From the NCBI RefSeq assembly GCF_001517545.1, contig NZ_FBYA01000002.1, positions 492,669-556,668 on the forward strand: a stretch of DNA of 64,000 nt, in the 5' to 3' direction. This DNA is from Limnohabitans sp. Rim47. Its GTDB lineage: Bacteria; Pseudomonadota; Gammaproteobacteria; Burkholderiales; Burkholderiaceae_C. Both the position numbers and the translations under genes were made by a program. The notes below the pieces were generated by a model. That model saw only the letters and a list, made by a program, of their open reading frames with translations. It was not told the DNA's origin and searched no databases. The stretch's first letter is position 1. Each line of letters starts with the position of its first letter. Positions 20,694 to 27,980 of this stretch are shown piece by piece.

Positions 20694-21443
20694 TCAGTGG
20701 TCGCTGTTCTTGCGCTGCGTCTTGGCCAACGACGCCCATTGAGCGGACGGGGCTGCAACGTCAGGGGTTTTGACTGGCGCCGGTGTTGGCTCTGTGGCGT
20801 AGCGCGCCAGAATGTGCGAGAACCCTCGCCTTGCGCGGTCGGTGGCAGCGGGGTTGCGCAAAAAACGCGCCTCGTAGTGCAAGGCCAAAATCAAGCCATG
20901 AATTTCGAAGGCAATCTGGTGAGCATCTGACTCTAGGCTCAATTGCCCTTCGGCCTGCGCCAGCTCGACGGCACGGCGCAAGGCCGTTTGCCAAGTGGTC
21001 ACCGATGAGGCCAAAGCATCGCGAACAGGGCCCATACGGTCGTCAAACTCGACTGCGCCACTGATGTAAATACAACCAGAATCGATTTCAGCGGAGGTCT
21101 GCACCATCCAGTTGTCGAACATGGCTTGCAGTCGCGCCACGCCTCGGGGTTTTTGCATGGCGGCGTAAAACACCTCTGCCTCAAAACGGTCGTGGTATTC
21201 GCGAATGACCGAAATTTGCAGCTCTTCACGCGAGCCAAAGTGCGCAAAAACGCCCGACTTGCTCATGCCCGTGACCTCAGCCACCGCCCCAATGGACAGC
21301 CCTTCAAGCCCAATTTGCGAGGCCAGGCCCAACGCGGCATCGATGATGACGGTCTTGGTTTGCTGACCTTTGATGAGCACTCGCCGACCCGCTTCTGGAA
21401 CGGGCAAGCTTTCTACTTTTTGGGTTTTTTTGTGATCGGTCAT
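20694..21443 (-). CDS. TetR-family transcriptional regulator
   Basis: Repressor-type regulator with an N-terminal helix-turn-helix: IGLEGLSIGAVAEVTGMSKS and GVFAHFGSREELQ, around residues 42-75. The C-terminal ligand domain contains DSGCIYISGAVEFDDRMGPV, a form common in TetR proteins next to acyl-CoA dehydrogenases. A palindrome overlaps the putative promoter just upstream of the start (21457-21470), suggesting autoregulation. It is 43 bases upstream of the acyl-CoA dehydrogenase gene and in the same direction, so the pair is likely an operon. The ~45-residue tail after the core domain is low-complexity. Confidence 0.9.
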   Translation of the reverse strand: MTDHKKTQKVESLPVPEAGRRVLIKGQQTKTVIIDAALGLASQIGLEGLSIGAVAEVTGMSKSGVFAHFGSREELQISVIREYHDRFEAEVFYAAMQKPRGVARLQAMFDNWMVQTSAEIDSGCIYISGAVEFDDRMGPVRDALASSVTTWQTALRRAVELAQAEGQLSLESDAHQIAFEIHGLILALHYEARFLRNPAATDRARRGFSHILARYATEPTPAPVKTPDVAAPSAQWASLAKTQRKNSDH

Positions 21444-21456
21444 GGTGCATCAAAAA

Positions 21457-21470
21457 AGAACGGTCGTTCT
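21457..21470 (-). promoter_or_regulatory. Candidate TetR operator overlapping its promoter
   Basis: Perfect inverted hexamers AGAACG and CGTTCT with a 2-base spacer lie 14-27 bases upstream of the TetR start. On the minus strand TTTTGC, 17 bases, TAGAAC gives a possible promoter whose -10 overlaps the palindrome, as expected for autorepression. The -35 match is weak. Confidence 0.55.
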
Positions 21471-21572
21471 ATTTTGCACCAAAATTTTGCAAAAGACCAA
21501 ACCACTTGGGCAAGCAAGGGTAAATCAGGGGCAACAACCGCCACAACAAGCCGCGCATGCGGGGGGCGCTAT

Positions 21573-21598
21573 AGACCCCCGATCAGGTCGGGGGTGAC
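21573..21598 (-). repeat. REP-like palindrome, copy 1
   Basis: Member of the dispersed family with ends GTCA and TCCAT/TCTAT around complementary C-rich and G-rich arms. Here the arms are ACCCCCGA and TCGGGGGT, reading toward the minus strand. It forms the left border of the 19-bp tandem array. Confidence 0.75.
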
Positions 21599-21726
21599 AA
21601 GCAACGGCCCGAGTGACAAGCAACGGCCCGAGTGACAAGCAACGGCCCGAGTGACAAGCAACGGCCCGAGTGACAAGCAAAAGCCCAAGTGACGAGCAAA
21701 AGCCCGAGTGACAAGCAACGGACACG
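21594..21726. repeat. 19-bp tandem repeat, seven copies
   Basis: Unit GTGACAAGCAACGGCCCGA starts at 21594, 21613, 21632, 21651, 21670, 21689 and 21708. The first four are identical, the fifth and sixth carry AAAGCCC and GACGAG variants, and the seventh ends in GGACACG. The first unit begins within the GTGAC end of REP copy 1, so the array seems to have grown from that edge. The 19-bp period is not a multiple of three and no gene uses it. Confidence 0.9.
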
Positions 21727-21738
21727 TGCAAATTCAAT

Positions 21739-21766
21739 GTCATACCCGGCTTGACCGGGTATCCAT
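21739..21766 (+). repeat. REP-like palindrome, copy 2
   Basis: GTCATACCCGG at the left and CCGGGTATCCAT at the right, loop CTTGA. It is inverted relative to copy 1, so the two face each other across the tandem array. Confidence 0.75.
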
Positions 21767-21805
21767 GCTCGCCAAGCAGGATCTCCCAGGTCAAGTCGAA
21801 AAACA

Positions 21806-22669
21806 TCAGGCTTTGAAAGCCACCACTTTCTGGCTTTGCTCACCCAGGCCATCAATGCCCAAGCGCATCACGTCGCCACGCTTCAAGAACACAGGTGCGG
21901 GCTTGCCGTCTTTTTTGATGCCCATGCCCACGCCCGGAGGGGTGCCGGTTGTGATGATGTCGCCGGCCTCGAGGGTCATGAACTGGCTCACATAGCTGAC
22001 CAGTTTGGCCACGCCAAAAATCATGGTCTTGGTGGTGCCGGTTTGCATGCGCACGCCGTTCACGTCCAGCCACATGCCCAGGGCTTGCGGGTTAGGCACT
22101 TCGTCGCGCGTGACCAACCATGGGCCGACGGGGCCGAAGGTGTCGCAACCCTTGCCCTTGTCCCATGTGGCGCCGCGTTCGAGCTGGTATTCGCGCTCGC
22201 TCACGTCGTTGATGACGCAATAACCAGCCACGTGGTTCAAGGCATCTTTTTGCGACACATAGCGTGTGCGCGTGCCAATGACGATGCCCAACTCGACCTC
22301 CCAGTCGGTCTTCTTGGAGCCTTTGGGCAGCATGACGTCATCGTCTGCGCCCTGAATGCAAGAAATGGCCTTGGTGAACACAATCGGTTCAGCCGGAATG
22401 GGCATGCCGGATTCGGCCGCGTGATCGGCATAGTTCAGGCCAATGGCAATGAATTTGCTGGTGTACGAGATGGGCGTGCCAAAGCGCTTTTTGCCGCGCA
22501 CCAAAGGCAGCTTGTCGGTCTTGACTTTGGCCAGCTTGGCCAGCGCCTTGTCGTTGAGCAACTCAGGGGAAATGTCTTTCACCACGCCACTCAGGTCGCG
22601 CAAGCGGCCATCGACGTCGATCAGACCTGGTTTTTCTTTGCCGGGTTGGCCATAGCGAACGAGTTTCAT
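21806..22669 (-). CDS. Fumarylacetoacetate-hydrolase-family protein (candidate 2,4-diketo-3-deoxy-acid hydrolase)
   Basis: Metal-dependent C-C hydrolase of the FAH superfamily. Metal ligands are E124 and E126 in DWEVELGIV and D155 in VINDVSERE; TGTPPGVGMG is the conserved C-terminal loop. The N-terminal ~65-residue domain and the 287-residue length match the enzymes that split 2,4-diketo-3-deoxy-L-fuconate or -rhamnonate into pyruvate and lactate. I chose the ATG at 22669 (MKLVRYG) over a longer frame. It ends a four-gene minus-strand set with two SDR dehydrogenases and an enolase-superfamily dehydratase, the same trio as in the Xanthomonas L-fucose pathway, which supports this reading; ureidoglycolate lyase is a common mis-annotation for the family. 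Confidence 0.85.
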   Translation of the reverse strand: MKLVRYGQPGKEKPGLIDVDGRLRDLSGVVKDISPELLNDKALAKLAKVKTDKLPLVRGKKRFGTPISYTSKFIAIGLNYADHAAESGMPIPAEPIVFTKAISCIQGADDDVMLPKGSKKTDWEVELGIVIGTRTRYVSQKDALNHVAGYCVINDVSEREYQLERGATWDKGKGCDTFGPVGPWLVTRDEVPNPQALGMWLDVNGVRMQTGTTKTMIFGVAKLVSYVSQFMTLEAGDIITTGTPPGVGMGIKKDGKPAPVFLKRGDVMRLGIDGLGEQSQKVVAFKA

Positions 22670-22692
22670 AAAACCTCTCAGTGTGTAAAAAA

Positions 22693-23451
22693 TCAATAAG
22701 TCGAACGGCCACCCGACAAGTCAAAGACCGCGCCGGTGGAAAAGGAACATTCTTCGGTGCTCAACCAGGTCACCATGGCGGCGACTTCTTCGGGCTCGCC
22801 AAAGCGGGCCATCGGAATCTTGGACAACATGAACTGGATGTGCTCTGGCGACATTTGATCAAAAATCGCCGTCTTGACAGCCGCCGGGGTGACACAGTTC
22901 ACCCGCACCCCCGTGTCGGCGAGCTCTTTGCCCAGCGATTTGGTGAGGCCAATGACGGCCGCCTTGCTGGCACTGTAAGCGCTGGCATTGGGGTTGCCGT
23001 CCTTGCCCGCAACCGAAGCGATGTTGACGATGCGACCGTAGTTGCGCGCCTTCATCTGGGCGCTGAGTTCGCGGCAGCAATAAAACAAACCATGCACATT
23101 CACATCAAACACCTGCTTCCAAGCGTCAACCGGGTAATCCCACACCTTGACATTGGGGCCGGTGATGCCAGCGCTGTTGACCAACACATCCACATCGGCC
23201 AAAGCGGTGGTTTGCGCCGTGGCTTGCACCACCGAATCGTGGCTCGTCACATCGACCTGCACCGTGTTGACGACAGCGCCTGGCTGTTGCTTTCGCAGTT
23301 GTTCGGCGGCGACGATCATGCCCGCCGCATCGCGATCCCAGACCGTCACTCGGGCCCCCGAAGCCAGCATGCGTTGGGCAATGGCAAAACCCAAGCCAGT
23401 GGCTGCGCCCGTGATGACCGCGTGGCGGCCTTTCATGTCCAGCAAATTCAT
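22693..23451 (-). CDS. SDR-family oxidoreductase (sugar-acid arm, second dehydrogenase)
   Basis: NAD(P)-dependent short-chain dehydrogenase. Cofactor motif TGAATGLG is at residues 14-21, the NAG-like NSAG at 92-95, and the catalytic set N118, S146, Y159, K163 (NIASV ... YSASK) is complete. The length is 252 residues from the ATG at 23451; the in-frame codon at 23472 would overlap the upstream SDR gene. Asp39 after strand beta2 (VWDRD) favours NAD. Relatives oxidise sugars or 2-keto-3-deoxy sugar acids, including the rhamnose-pathway enzyme LRA5; the exact substrate here is not evident. It lies 23 bases upstream of the FAH-type hydrolase gene in the same operon. Confidence 0.85.
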   Translation of the reverse strand: MNLLDMKGRHAVITGAATGLGFAIAQRMLASGARVTVWDRDAAGMIVAAEQLRKQQPGAVVNTVQVDVTSHDSVVQATAQTTALADVDVLVNSAGITGPNVKVWDYPVDAWKQVFDVNVHGLFYCCRELSAQMKARNYGRIVNIASVAGKDGNPNASAYSASKAAVIGLTKSLGKELADTGVRVNCVTPAAVKTAIFDQMSPEHIQFMLSKIPMARFGEPEEVAAMVTWLSTEECSFSTGAVFDLSGGRSTY

Positions 23452-23468
23452 GTCTGTCTTTCTGAAAC

Positions 23469-24218
23469 TCAAATGGTCATGCCACCATCGACCATGTAGG
23501 CATTGCCCGTGGCGAAGATGGATTCGTCAGAGGCCAAGAAGGTGACGATGGGCGCGATCTCTGCCGCCTGCGCCAGTCTGCCCATGGGCTGGCGGTTGAT
23601 GAAGTCCTTGCGCGCCTGCACCGGATCGGCGTAGCTGTTGATGCGGTCTTGCAGCGAAGGGGTGTCCACGGTGCCAGGGCAAATCGCATTGCAACGGATG
23701 CCCTGGCGTACAAAGTCAGCCGCCACACTCTTGGTGAGGCCAATCACTGCGGCCTTGCTGGTGCCGTAGATGAAGCGGTTGGGCAAGCCCTTCACGCTGG
23801 AACACACGCTGGCCATGTTGATGATGCTGCCGCCACGGCCGTCTTTCTCGAACTGCGCCACCATTTTGGGAATGGCCGCCTGAATCATCCAGAACTGCGA
23901 ACGCACGTTCAGGTTGAACGCGAATTCCCACTCGTCGTCTTTGGCCTCCACAATGCTGCCGTTGTGCACAAAACCTGCGCAATTGAAGATCACATCGATG
24001 CGGTCCATGCTGGCCACCTGGGCGGCAATCGCGGCTTTGTCAAGCACGTTGAGCACGGCGGTGTGCACATTCGCCACGCCTTGGTAAGACTTGAGCAACT
24101 CGGCATTCACATCGGTGGCGTAAACGATGGCGCCTTCTGCGGCCATGGCCAGCGCAGCAGCCTGGCCAATGCCTTGCCCAGCGGCGGTCACCAGCGCGGT
24201 TTTTCCTTTGAGTCTCAT
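23469..24218 (-). CDS. SDR-family oxidoreductase (candidate 2-keto-3-deoxy-acid dehydrogenase)
   Basis: Second short-chain dehydrogenase of the operon: cofactor loop TAAGQGIG (residues 11-18), NAD-favouring D36 (YATDVN), and catalytic S137, Y151 and K155 (NMASV ... YGTSK). The unusually short spacing, the VFNCAGFVHNGSI-like segment and CPGTVDTPSL resemble the 2-keto-3-deoxy-L-fuconate dehydrogenase of Xanthomonas and human DHRS6, both of this subgroup. It overlaps the enolase-family gene by ATGA, so the two are translated in tandem. Likely it oxidises a 2-keto-3-deoxy acid at C4 to the diketo acid used by the hydrolase; this is inference from the gene set. Confidence 0.86.
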   Translation of the reverse strand: MRLKGKTALVTAAGQGIGQAAALAMAAEGAIVYATDVNAELLKSYQGVANVHTAVLNVLDKAAIAAQVASMDRIDVIFNCAGFVHNGSIVEAKDDEWEFAFNLNVRSQFWMIQAAIPKMVAQFEKDGRGGSIINMASVCSSVKGLPNRFIYGTSKAAVIGLTKSVAADFVRQGIRCNAICPGTVDTPSLQDRINSYADPVQARKDFINRQPMGRLAQAAEIAPIVTFLASDESIFATGNAYMVDGGMTI

Positions 24219-25330
24219 AGTGCCTTGATCTCCAGATAAGTGGTTTGTCTTTGTGTGATGGCGGACCAGTCCCAGGCAATGCCCAGACCTGCGGTGTCGG
24301 GTGGATGGGCGAAACCATCAGACACCCGCATGCGCGAAGTGGTGATGTCGTCCAGTTGCGGAATGTATTCGACCCAAGTGGCGTTGGGCACGGCGGCGCA
24401 AAGGCTCACATGCAACTCCATCAAGAAGTGAGGACACACCGCCACGTCAAACGTCTCGGCCAAATGCGCCGTCTTGATCCAGGGCGTGATGCCGCCAATG
24501 CGGGCTACATCGGGCTGCACGATCGAGCAAGCGCCCTGCTCCAGGTATTCACGGAACTGCATCGGGTGGTACATCGACTCGCCCACCGCCACCGGAATGG
24601 TCGTGTGCTCACGCAACTGGCGGTGGCCCGACACGTCTTCGGCAGGCAGCGGCTCTTCCATCCACGCCAGCCCCAAACCATCAAACGCCCGCGCCCGGCG
24701 CACGGACTCGGCGCGGTTGAAGCCCTGGTTGGCATCGGTCATCAGCTCAAACGCTGGCCCCACCGCATCGCGCACAGCGCTCAAGCGGGCCACGTCTTCA
24801 CTGACATGAGGACGGCCGATCTTGATCTTGGCCCCTTTAAAGCCCTGGGCTTGCGCCTCCAGGGTCTGATCCACCAGCGCCTCAGGCGACAAATGCAACC
24901 AGCCGCCTTCGGTGGTGTAAAGCGGTACGCGTTTTTGCGCACCACCCAATAACTGCCACAGCGGCAGGCCTTGGCTTTGCGCGCGCCAATCCCACAAGGC
25001 GGTGTCGACACAGGCCAACGCCAGACTGGTCATCGCGCCCACGGCCGTGGCGTGGGTATGAAAAAACAAGTCTTTCCAGATGGCCTCGACCATCACCGGA
25101 TCGCGACCGATCAAACGGGGTGCCAAGTGGTCCTTGAGCAAAGCAAGGACAGAAGAGCCCCCCGTGCCGATGGTGTAGGCGTAGCCCGTGGCCGCAATGC
25201 CGTCGCTGCAGTGCAGGGTGAGCAAGATGGTTTCTTGCGTCACGAACGACTGAATCGCGTCGGTGCGAAGCACCTTCGGCGGCAAATTCACTTGCCGTAG
25301 GCTGACGCGGTCAATGGTGACTGAGGACAT
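24215..25330 (-). CDS. Enolase-superfamily sugar-acid dehydratase (mandelate racemase-like)
   Basis: Mg-dependent enzyme that abstracts the proton next to a carboxylate, most likely dehydrating a sugar acid to a 2-keto-3-deoxy acid. Metal ligands are D199 (LMTDANQ), E225 (WMEEPL) and E251 (VGESMY). Catalytic groups are K168/K170 in GAKIKIG and the D274-H301 dyad (QPDVARIGG ... CPHF), with E321 closing the site: the mandelate-racemase subgroup pattern. At 371 residues it is shorter than known L-fuconate dehydratases (about 440), so the substrate may differ (galactarate, rhamnonate or others). It is the first gene of the minus-strand operon and is divergent from the GntR regulator. Confidence 0.87.
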   Translation of the reverse strand: MSSVTIDRVSLRQVNLPPKVLRTDAIQSFVTQETILLTLHCSDGIAATGYAYTIGTGGSSVLALLKDHLAPRLIGRDPVMVEAIWKDLFFHTHATAVGAMTSLALACVDTALWDWRAQSQGLPLWQLLGGAQKRVPLYTTEGGWLHLSPEALVDQTLEAQAQGFKGAKIKIGRPHVSEDVARLSAVRDAVGPAFELMTDANQGFNRAESVRRARAFDGLGLAWMEEPLPAEDVSGHRQLREHTTIPVAVGESMYHPMQFREYLEQGACSIVQPDVARIGGITPWIKTAHLAETFDVAVCPHFLMELHVSLCAAVPNATWVEYIPQLDDITTSRMRVSDGFAHPPDTAGLGIAWDWSAITQRQTTYLEIKAL

Positions 25331-25483
25331 CGGAAAAATGCAGCAAGTTAGAAAAAGTCAAGACCTTGAAGATCGCATCCGGTCCACACCACAAGAGATC
25401 GTTTTGCGACCTCTGACATGCGGGTTTGTGCGGAGTTGAAATGGCTTGACGCGGCAAATGTGAACATGTGATGATTGTGCAAC

Positions 25484-25494
25484 TGGTCTGACCA
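25484..25494. promoter_or_regulatory. Candidate GntR/FCD operator
   Basis: TGGTCTGACCA, a perfect palindrome around a central base, lies in the 197-base divergent region between the dehydratase gene and the GntR gene, 34 bases upstream of the latter. The TGGT-N3-ACCA form is the usual operator of FCD-type GntR regulators, so this site probably lets the regulator control both arms and itself. Confidence 0.6.
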
Positions 25495-25527
25495 CTTGTC
25501 CAATTCACGTTATCCCTGATTCGCCAA

Positions 25528-26250
25528 ATGCCCATACAAACCGTTGAACCCCTGCGCCTGTACCGCCAGATTGCCGAGCAACTGAGGCAACTGATGGCGT
25601 CTGGCGAATTCGCAGTGGGTTCGCGCTTGCCGGCCGAACGCGATCTGGCGTTACAACTGGGCGTGAGCCGTCCCTCGGTGCGCGAAGCACTCATTGCACT
25701 TGAAGTCGAAGGCATGATCGAAGTGCGCATGGGTTCAGGCATTTACGTGCAAAACATCAACTCACCGCACAACAAAAGCAATGGCGCTCAAAGCGATGCC
25801 CCGGCCGAGTGGGGCCCCCTGGAAGTGATGAGCGCCCGAATTCTGGTCGAAGCCGAAGTGGCTGCCTTGGCTGCCCAAAACGCCCAAAAGAAAGACTTGC
25901 AAGTCATCCGAGCAGGCTTGCAAAAAATGAAACTGGAAGCCGCCCGCGACGAAGTCCCTCGCTGGGGCGATGAAGCCTTCCATGAGGGCATCGCCAAAGC
26001 CTGCGGCAACGGCGTGCTGCTCGACACCGTGCAACGTTTTTGGCTCGCCCGCAACGGCCCCTTGTTTGAACGTCTGGGCGACTATTTCGAGCACCCCGCT
26101 TCTTGGCAAGCCGCCATTACAGAACACCAGGCCGTGCTGGACGCCATCGAAGCGCGTGACAGCGCAGGTGCACGCAAAGCCATGCAAAAGCACCTGAAAC
26201 AAGCCCACAAAAGATACAGCGCGAGCTGGCGCCGCGCTCCCGCCCGCTAG
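25528..26250 (+). CDS. GntR-family regulator, FCD (FadR-type) subgroup
   Basis: Transcriptional regulator of the sugar-acid locus by position. The winged helix-turn-helix occupies residues ~8-75 (GSRLPAERDLALQLGVSRPS, VREALIALEVEGMI). An all-helical FCD ligand domain follows (about 90-230), with the metal/ligand-binding residues in DEAFHEGIAKACGN and TEHQAVLDAIEARD. FCD regulators of uronate operons (ExuR, UxuR, LgoR) respond to sugar acids such as fructuronate, which fits the neighbours. It diverges from the enolase-SDR-SDR-FAH operon and precedes the TRAP genes by 52 bases. Confidence 0.92.
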   Translation: MPIQTVEPLRLYRQIAEQLRQLMASGEFAVGSRLPAERDLALQLGVSRPSVREALIALEVEGMIEVRMGSGIYVQNINSPHNKSNGAQSDAPAEWGPLEVMSARILVEAEVAALAAQNAQKKDLQVIRAGLQKMKLEAARDEVPRWGDEAFHEGIAKACGNGVLLDTVQRFWLARNGPLFERLGDYFEHPASWQAAITEHQAVLDAIEARDSAGARKAMQKHLKQAHKRYSASWRRAPAR

Positions 26251-26302
26251 GGGTATACCGTTTTTCGCGTCAGCAATTTTCAAAAACCACAAGGAGACAA
26301 CG

Positions 26303-27292
26303 ATGAGCAAACGATTCACCCTGAAAACCCTGGCCGCATTGGGCGCTGTTGCGGTCGGCTCTGTGCTGATCAGCACAGGTGCGCAAGCGCAACAAAAACT
26401 AAAGTGGGCCCACGCCTACGAAACGTCTGAGCCGTACCACATCGACTCGGTCTGGGCCGCAGAAGAAATCAAAAAACGCAGCAACGGCAAGTTCGATATC
26501 CAAGTCTTCCCTGCCTCTACTTTGGGCAAAGAAACCGACATCAACCAAGGGCTGACCTTGGGCACGGTGGACATGATCATCAGCGGCACCTCTTTCGCTG
26601 CACGCACCTACCCTCGCTTTGGCATTGCTTACTACCCCTTCATCTTCCGTGACGGCGACCACCTGATCGCCTACTCCAAGAGCCCACTTTTCCAAGAGAT
26701 GGTCAATGACTACCGCGCGAAAACAGGCATCCAGGTCACGGCCTACACCTATTACGGCGCTCGCCACACCACTGCACAAAAAGCCTTCACCACCTGCGAA
26801 GGCATGAAAGGCCTGAAGATTCGCGTGCCGGATGTGCCTGCTTACACCGCCACGCCAAAATCTTGCGGCGCCAACCCCACGCCCATCGCATTTGCCGAGG
26901 TGTATCTGGCCCTGCAAAACGGCACCGTAGAAGCGCAGGAAAACCCACTGACCACCATCGAGGCCAAGAAGTTCTACGAAGTGCAAAAAGCCATCATGCT
27001 GACCGGCCACATCGTGGACGGACTGACTACCCAAGTGGCCCCTCACGTCTGGAACAAACTCAGCGATGCCGAAAAGAAAATGTTCACCGAAGTGACGCAG
27101 GAAGCCGCCAACCGATCGACTGGCAAGATCAAAAAACGTGAAGCCGAGTTGGTTGACGAGTTCAAGAAAAAAGGTCTGCAAATCGTTCAAGTGGACCGCA
27201 AGTCGTTCCAGGACGCAGTGCTCAAAAACGCACCATTGGAGTCGATGGGCTTCACCCGTGCTGACTTCGACAAGATCCAAGCCGCCAAGTGA
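26303..27292 (+). CDS. TRAP transporter periplasmic substrate-binding protein (DctP family)
   Basis: Extracytoplasmic receptor of a tripartite ATP-independent periplasmic transporter. It has a signal peptide of ~29 residues ending AQA before QQKLKWAHAYETSEPYH. The mature domain shows the family features FPASTLGKETDINQGL and KGLKIRVPDVPAY; the Arg in KIRVP normally bonds the substrate carboxylate. An AAGGAGA ribosome-binding site precedes the ATG. Length 329 residues. Uronate and sugar-acid binders are frequent in this family, and the downstream UxaA/UxuB/ManD genes suggest a hexuronate or aldonate ligand. Confidence 0.93.
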   Translation: MSKRFTLKTLAALGAVAVGSVLISTGAQAQQKLKWAHAYETSEPYHIDSVWAAEEIKKRSNGKFDIQVFPASTLGKETDINQGLTLGTVDMIISGTSFAARTYPRFGIAYYPFIFRDGDHLIAYSKSPLFQEMVNDYRAKTGIQVTAYTYYGARHTTAQKAFTTCEGMKGLKIRVPDVPAYTATPKSCGANPTPIAFAEVYLALQNGTVEAQENPLTTIEAKKFYEVQKAIMLTGHIVDGLTTQVAPHVWNKLSDAEKKMFTEVTQEAANRSTGKIKKREAELVDEFKKKGLQIVQVDRKSFQDAVLKNAPLESMGFTRADFDKIQAAK

Positions 27293-27379
27293 TCTTTTGT
27301 CCGTGCGCCCCGCACGGATTGAGCAGATCAGGCCCACAGGGGTCTGGTCTGCGCCAGTTTTTGAATCCAAGGACCCGCC

Positions 27380-27955
27380 ATGAGTGAACTCCCCGATCTC
27401 GACGCCATGCCCAAAGTCATGGGCGACGATGGCCAATTCCACGCCACCGACGATGAAGTGGATCTGTCGGGCACGCCCATTGAAGCCTGGGTGGCATTGG
27501 CATTTTTCTGGACCTTGGGTCTGACGGTTTTTTACCAATTTCTGACACGTTACGTGATGAACGATTCGGCTTCATGGACCGAAGAAATTGCCCGCTATTT
27601 GCTGATCGCCACCGTCTTTACTGGCGCGACCATTGGCGTGGCCAAGAACAACCACATTCAAGTCGATTTCTTTTACCGCTTCATGCCCACATGGCTGTCG
27701 CGCGCCATGGGCACCGTGGTCGACGTGATGCGCATCGCCTTTTTCGCCGCCGCCACCGTCCTGACAGGGCAAATGATGGAGAAACTGGGCAACTACAAGA
27801 TGACCATCATCGACTTGCCCATGAACCTGATTTATGGCGTGGTGATGGTCGGCTTTGCCACCATGTGCCTGCGCGCCATCTGGGTGGCCCGCGTGCATTG
27901 GCAACGCGGCTATACCGTGCTGCAACGCCCCGAGTCTGAAATGACTGACCGTTGA
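27380..27955 (+). CDS. TRAP transporter small membrane subunit (DctQ family)
   Basis: Small integral-membrane component with four predicted helices (about residues 38-58, 70-90, 110-130 and 150-170). The segment NDSASWTEEIARYLLIATVF is the conserved DctQ motif. It is 191 residues, slightly longer than average because of an acidic N-terminal tail of ~35 residues. It is 87 bases after the binding-protein gene and 25 bases before DctM; the three encode one transporter. Confidence 0.92.
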   Translation: MSELPDLDAMPKVMGDDGQFHATDDEVDLSGTPIEAWVALAFFWTLGLTVFYQFLTRYVMNDSASWTEEIARYLLIATVFTGATIGVAKNNHIQVDFFYRFMPTWLSRAMGTVVDVMRIAFFAAATVLTGQMMEKLGNYKMTIIDLPMNLIYGVVMVGFATMCLRAIWVARVHWQRGYTVLQRPESEMTDR

Positions 27956-27980
27956 AACCGCCCCTCTAGAAAGTTCTCCC

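Larger units (their letters stand above)
21444..21805. other. 362-base intergenic mosaic of repeats, no gene
   Basis: No credible gene lies here; the apparent minus-strand frames are translations of the tandem array. From the left it holds the TetR operator, about 100 unremarkable bases, a REP-like palindrome (21573-21598), seven 19-bp tandem units and a second REP-like palindrome in the opposite orientation (21739-21766), then the end of the FAH hydrolase gene. Confidence 0.8.

Noticed and set aside
21594..21726. CRISPR array
   Set aside because: Units are contiguous at 19 bases with no spacers and no cas genes; it is a plain tandem repeat.
21525..21855. Two minus-strand frames of 90-93 residues rich in VACHSG-type repeats
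   Set aside because: They translate the 19-bp array and the REP elements, have no other conserved region and overlap no plausible start.
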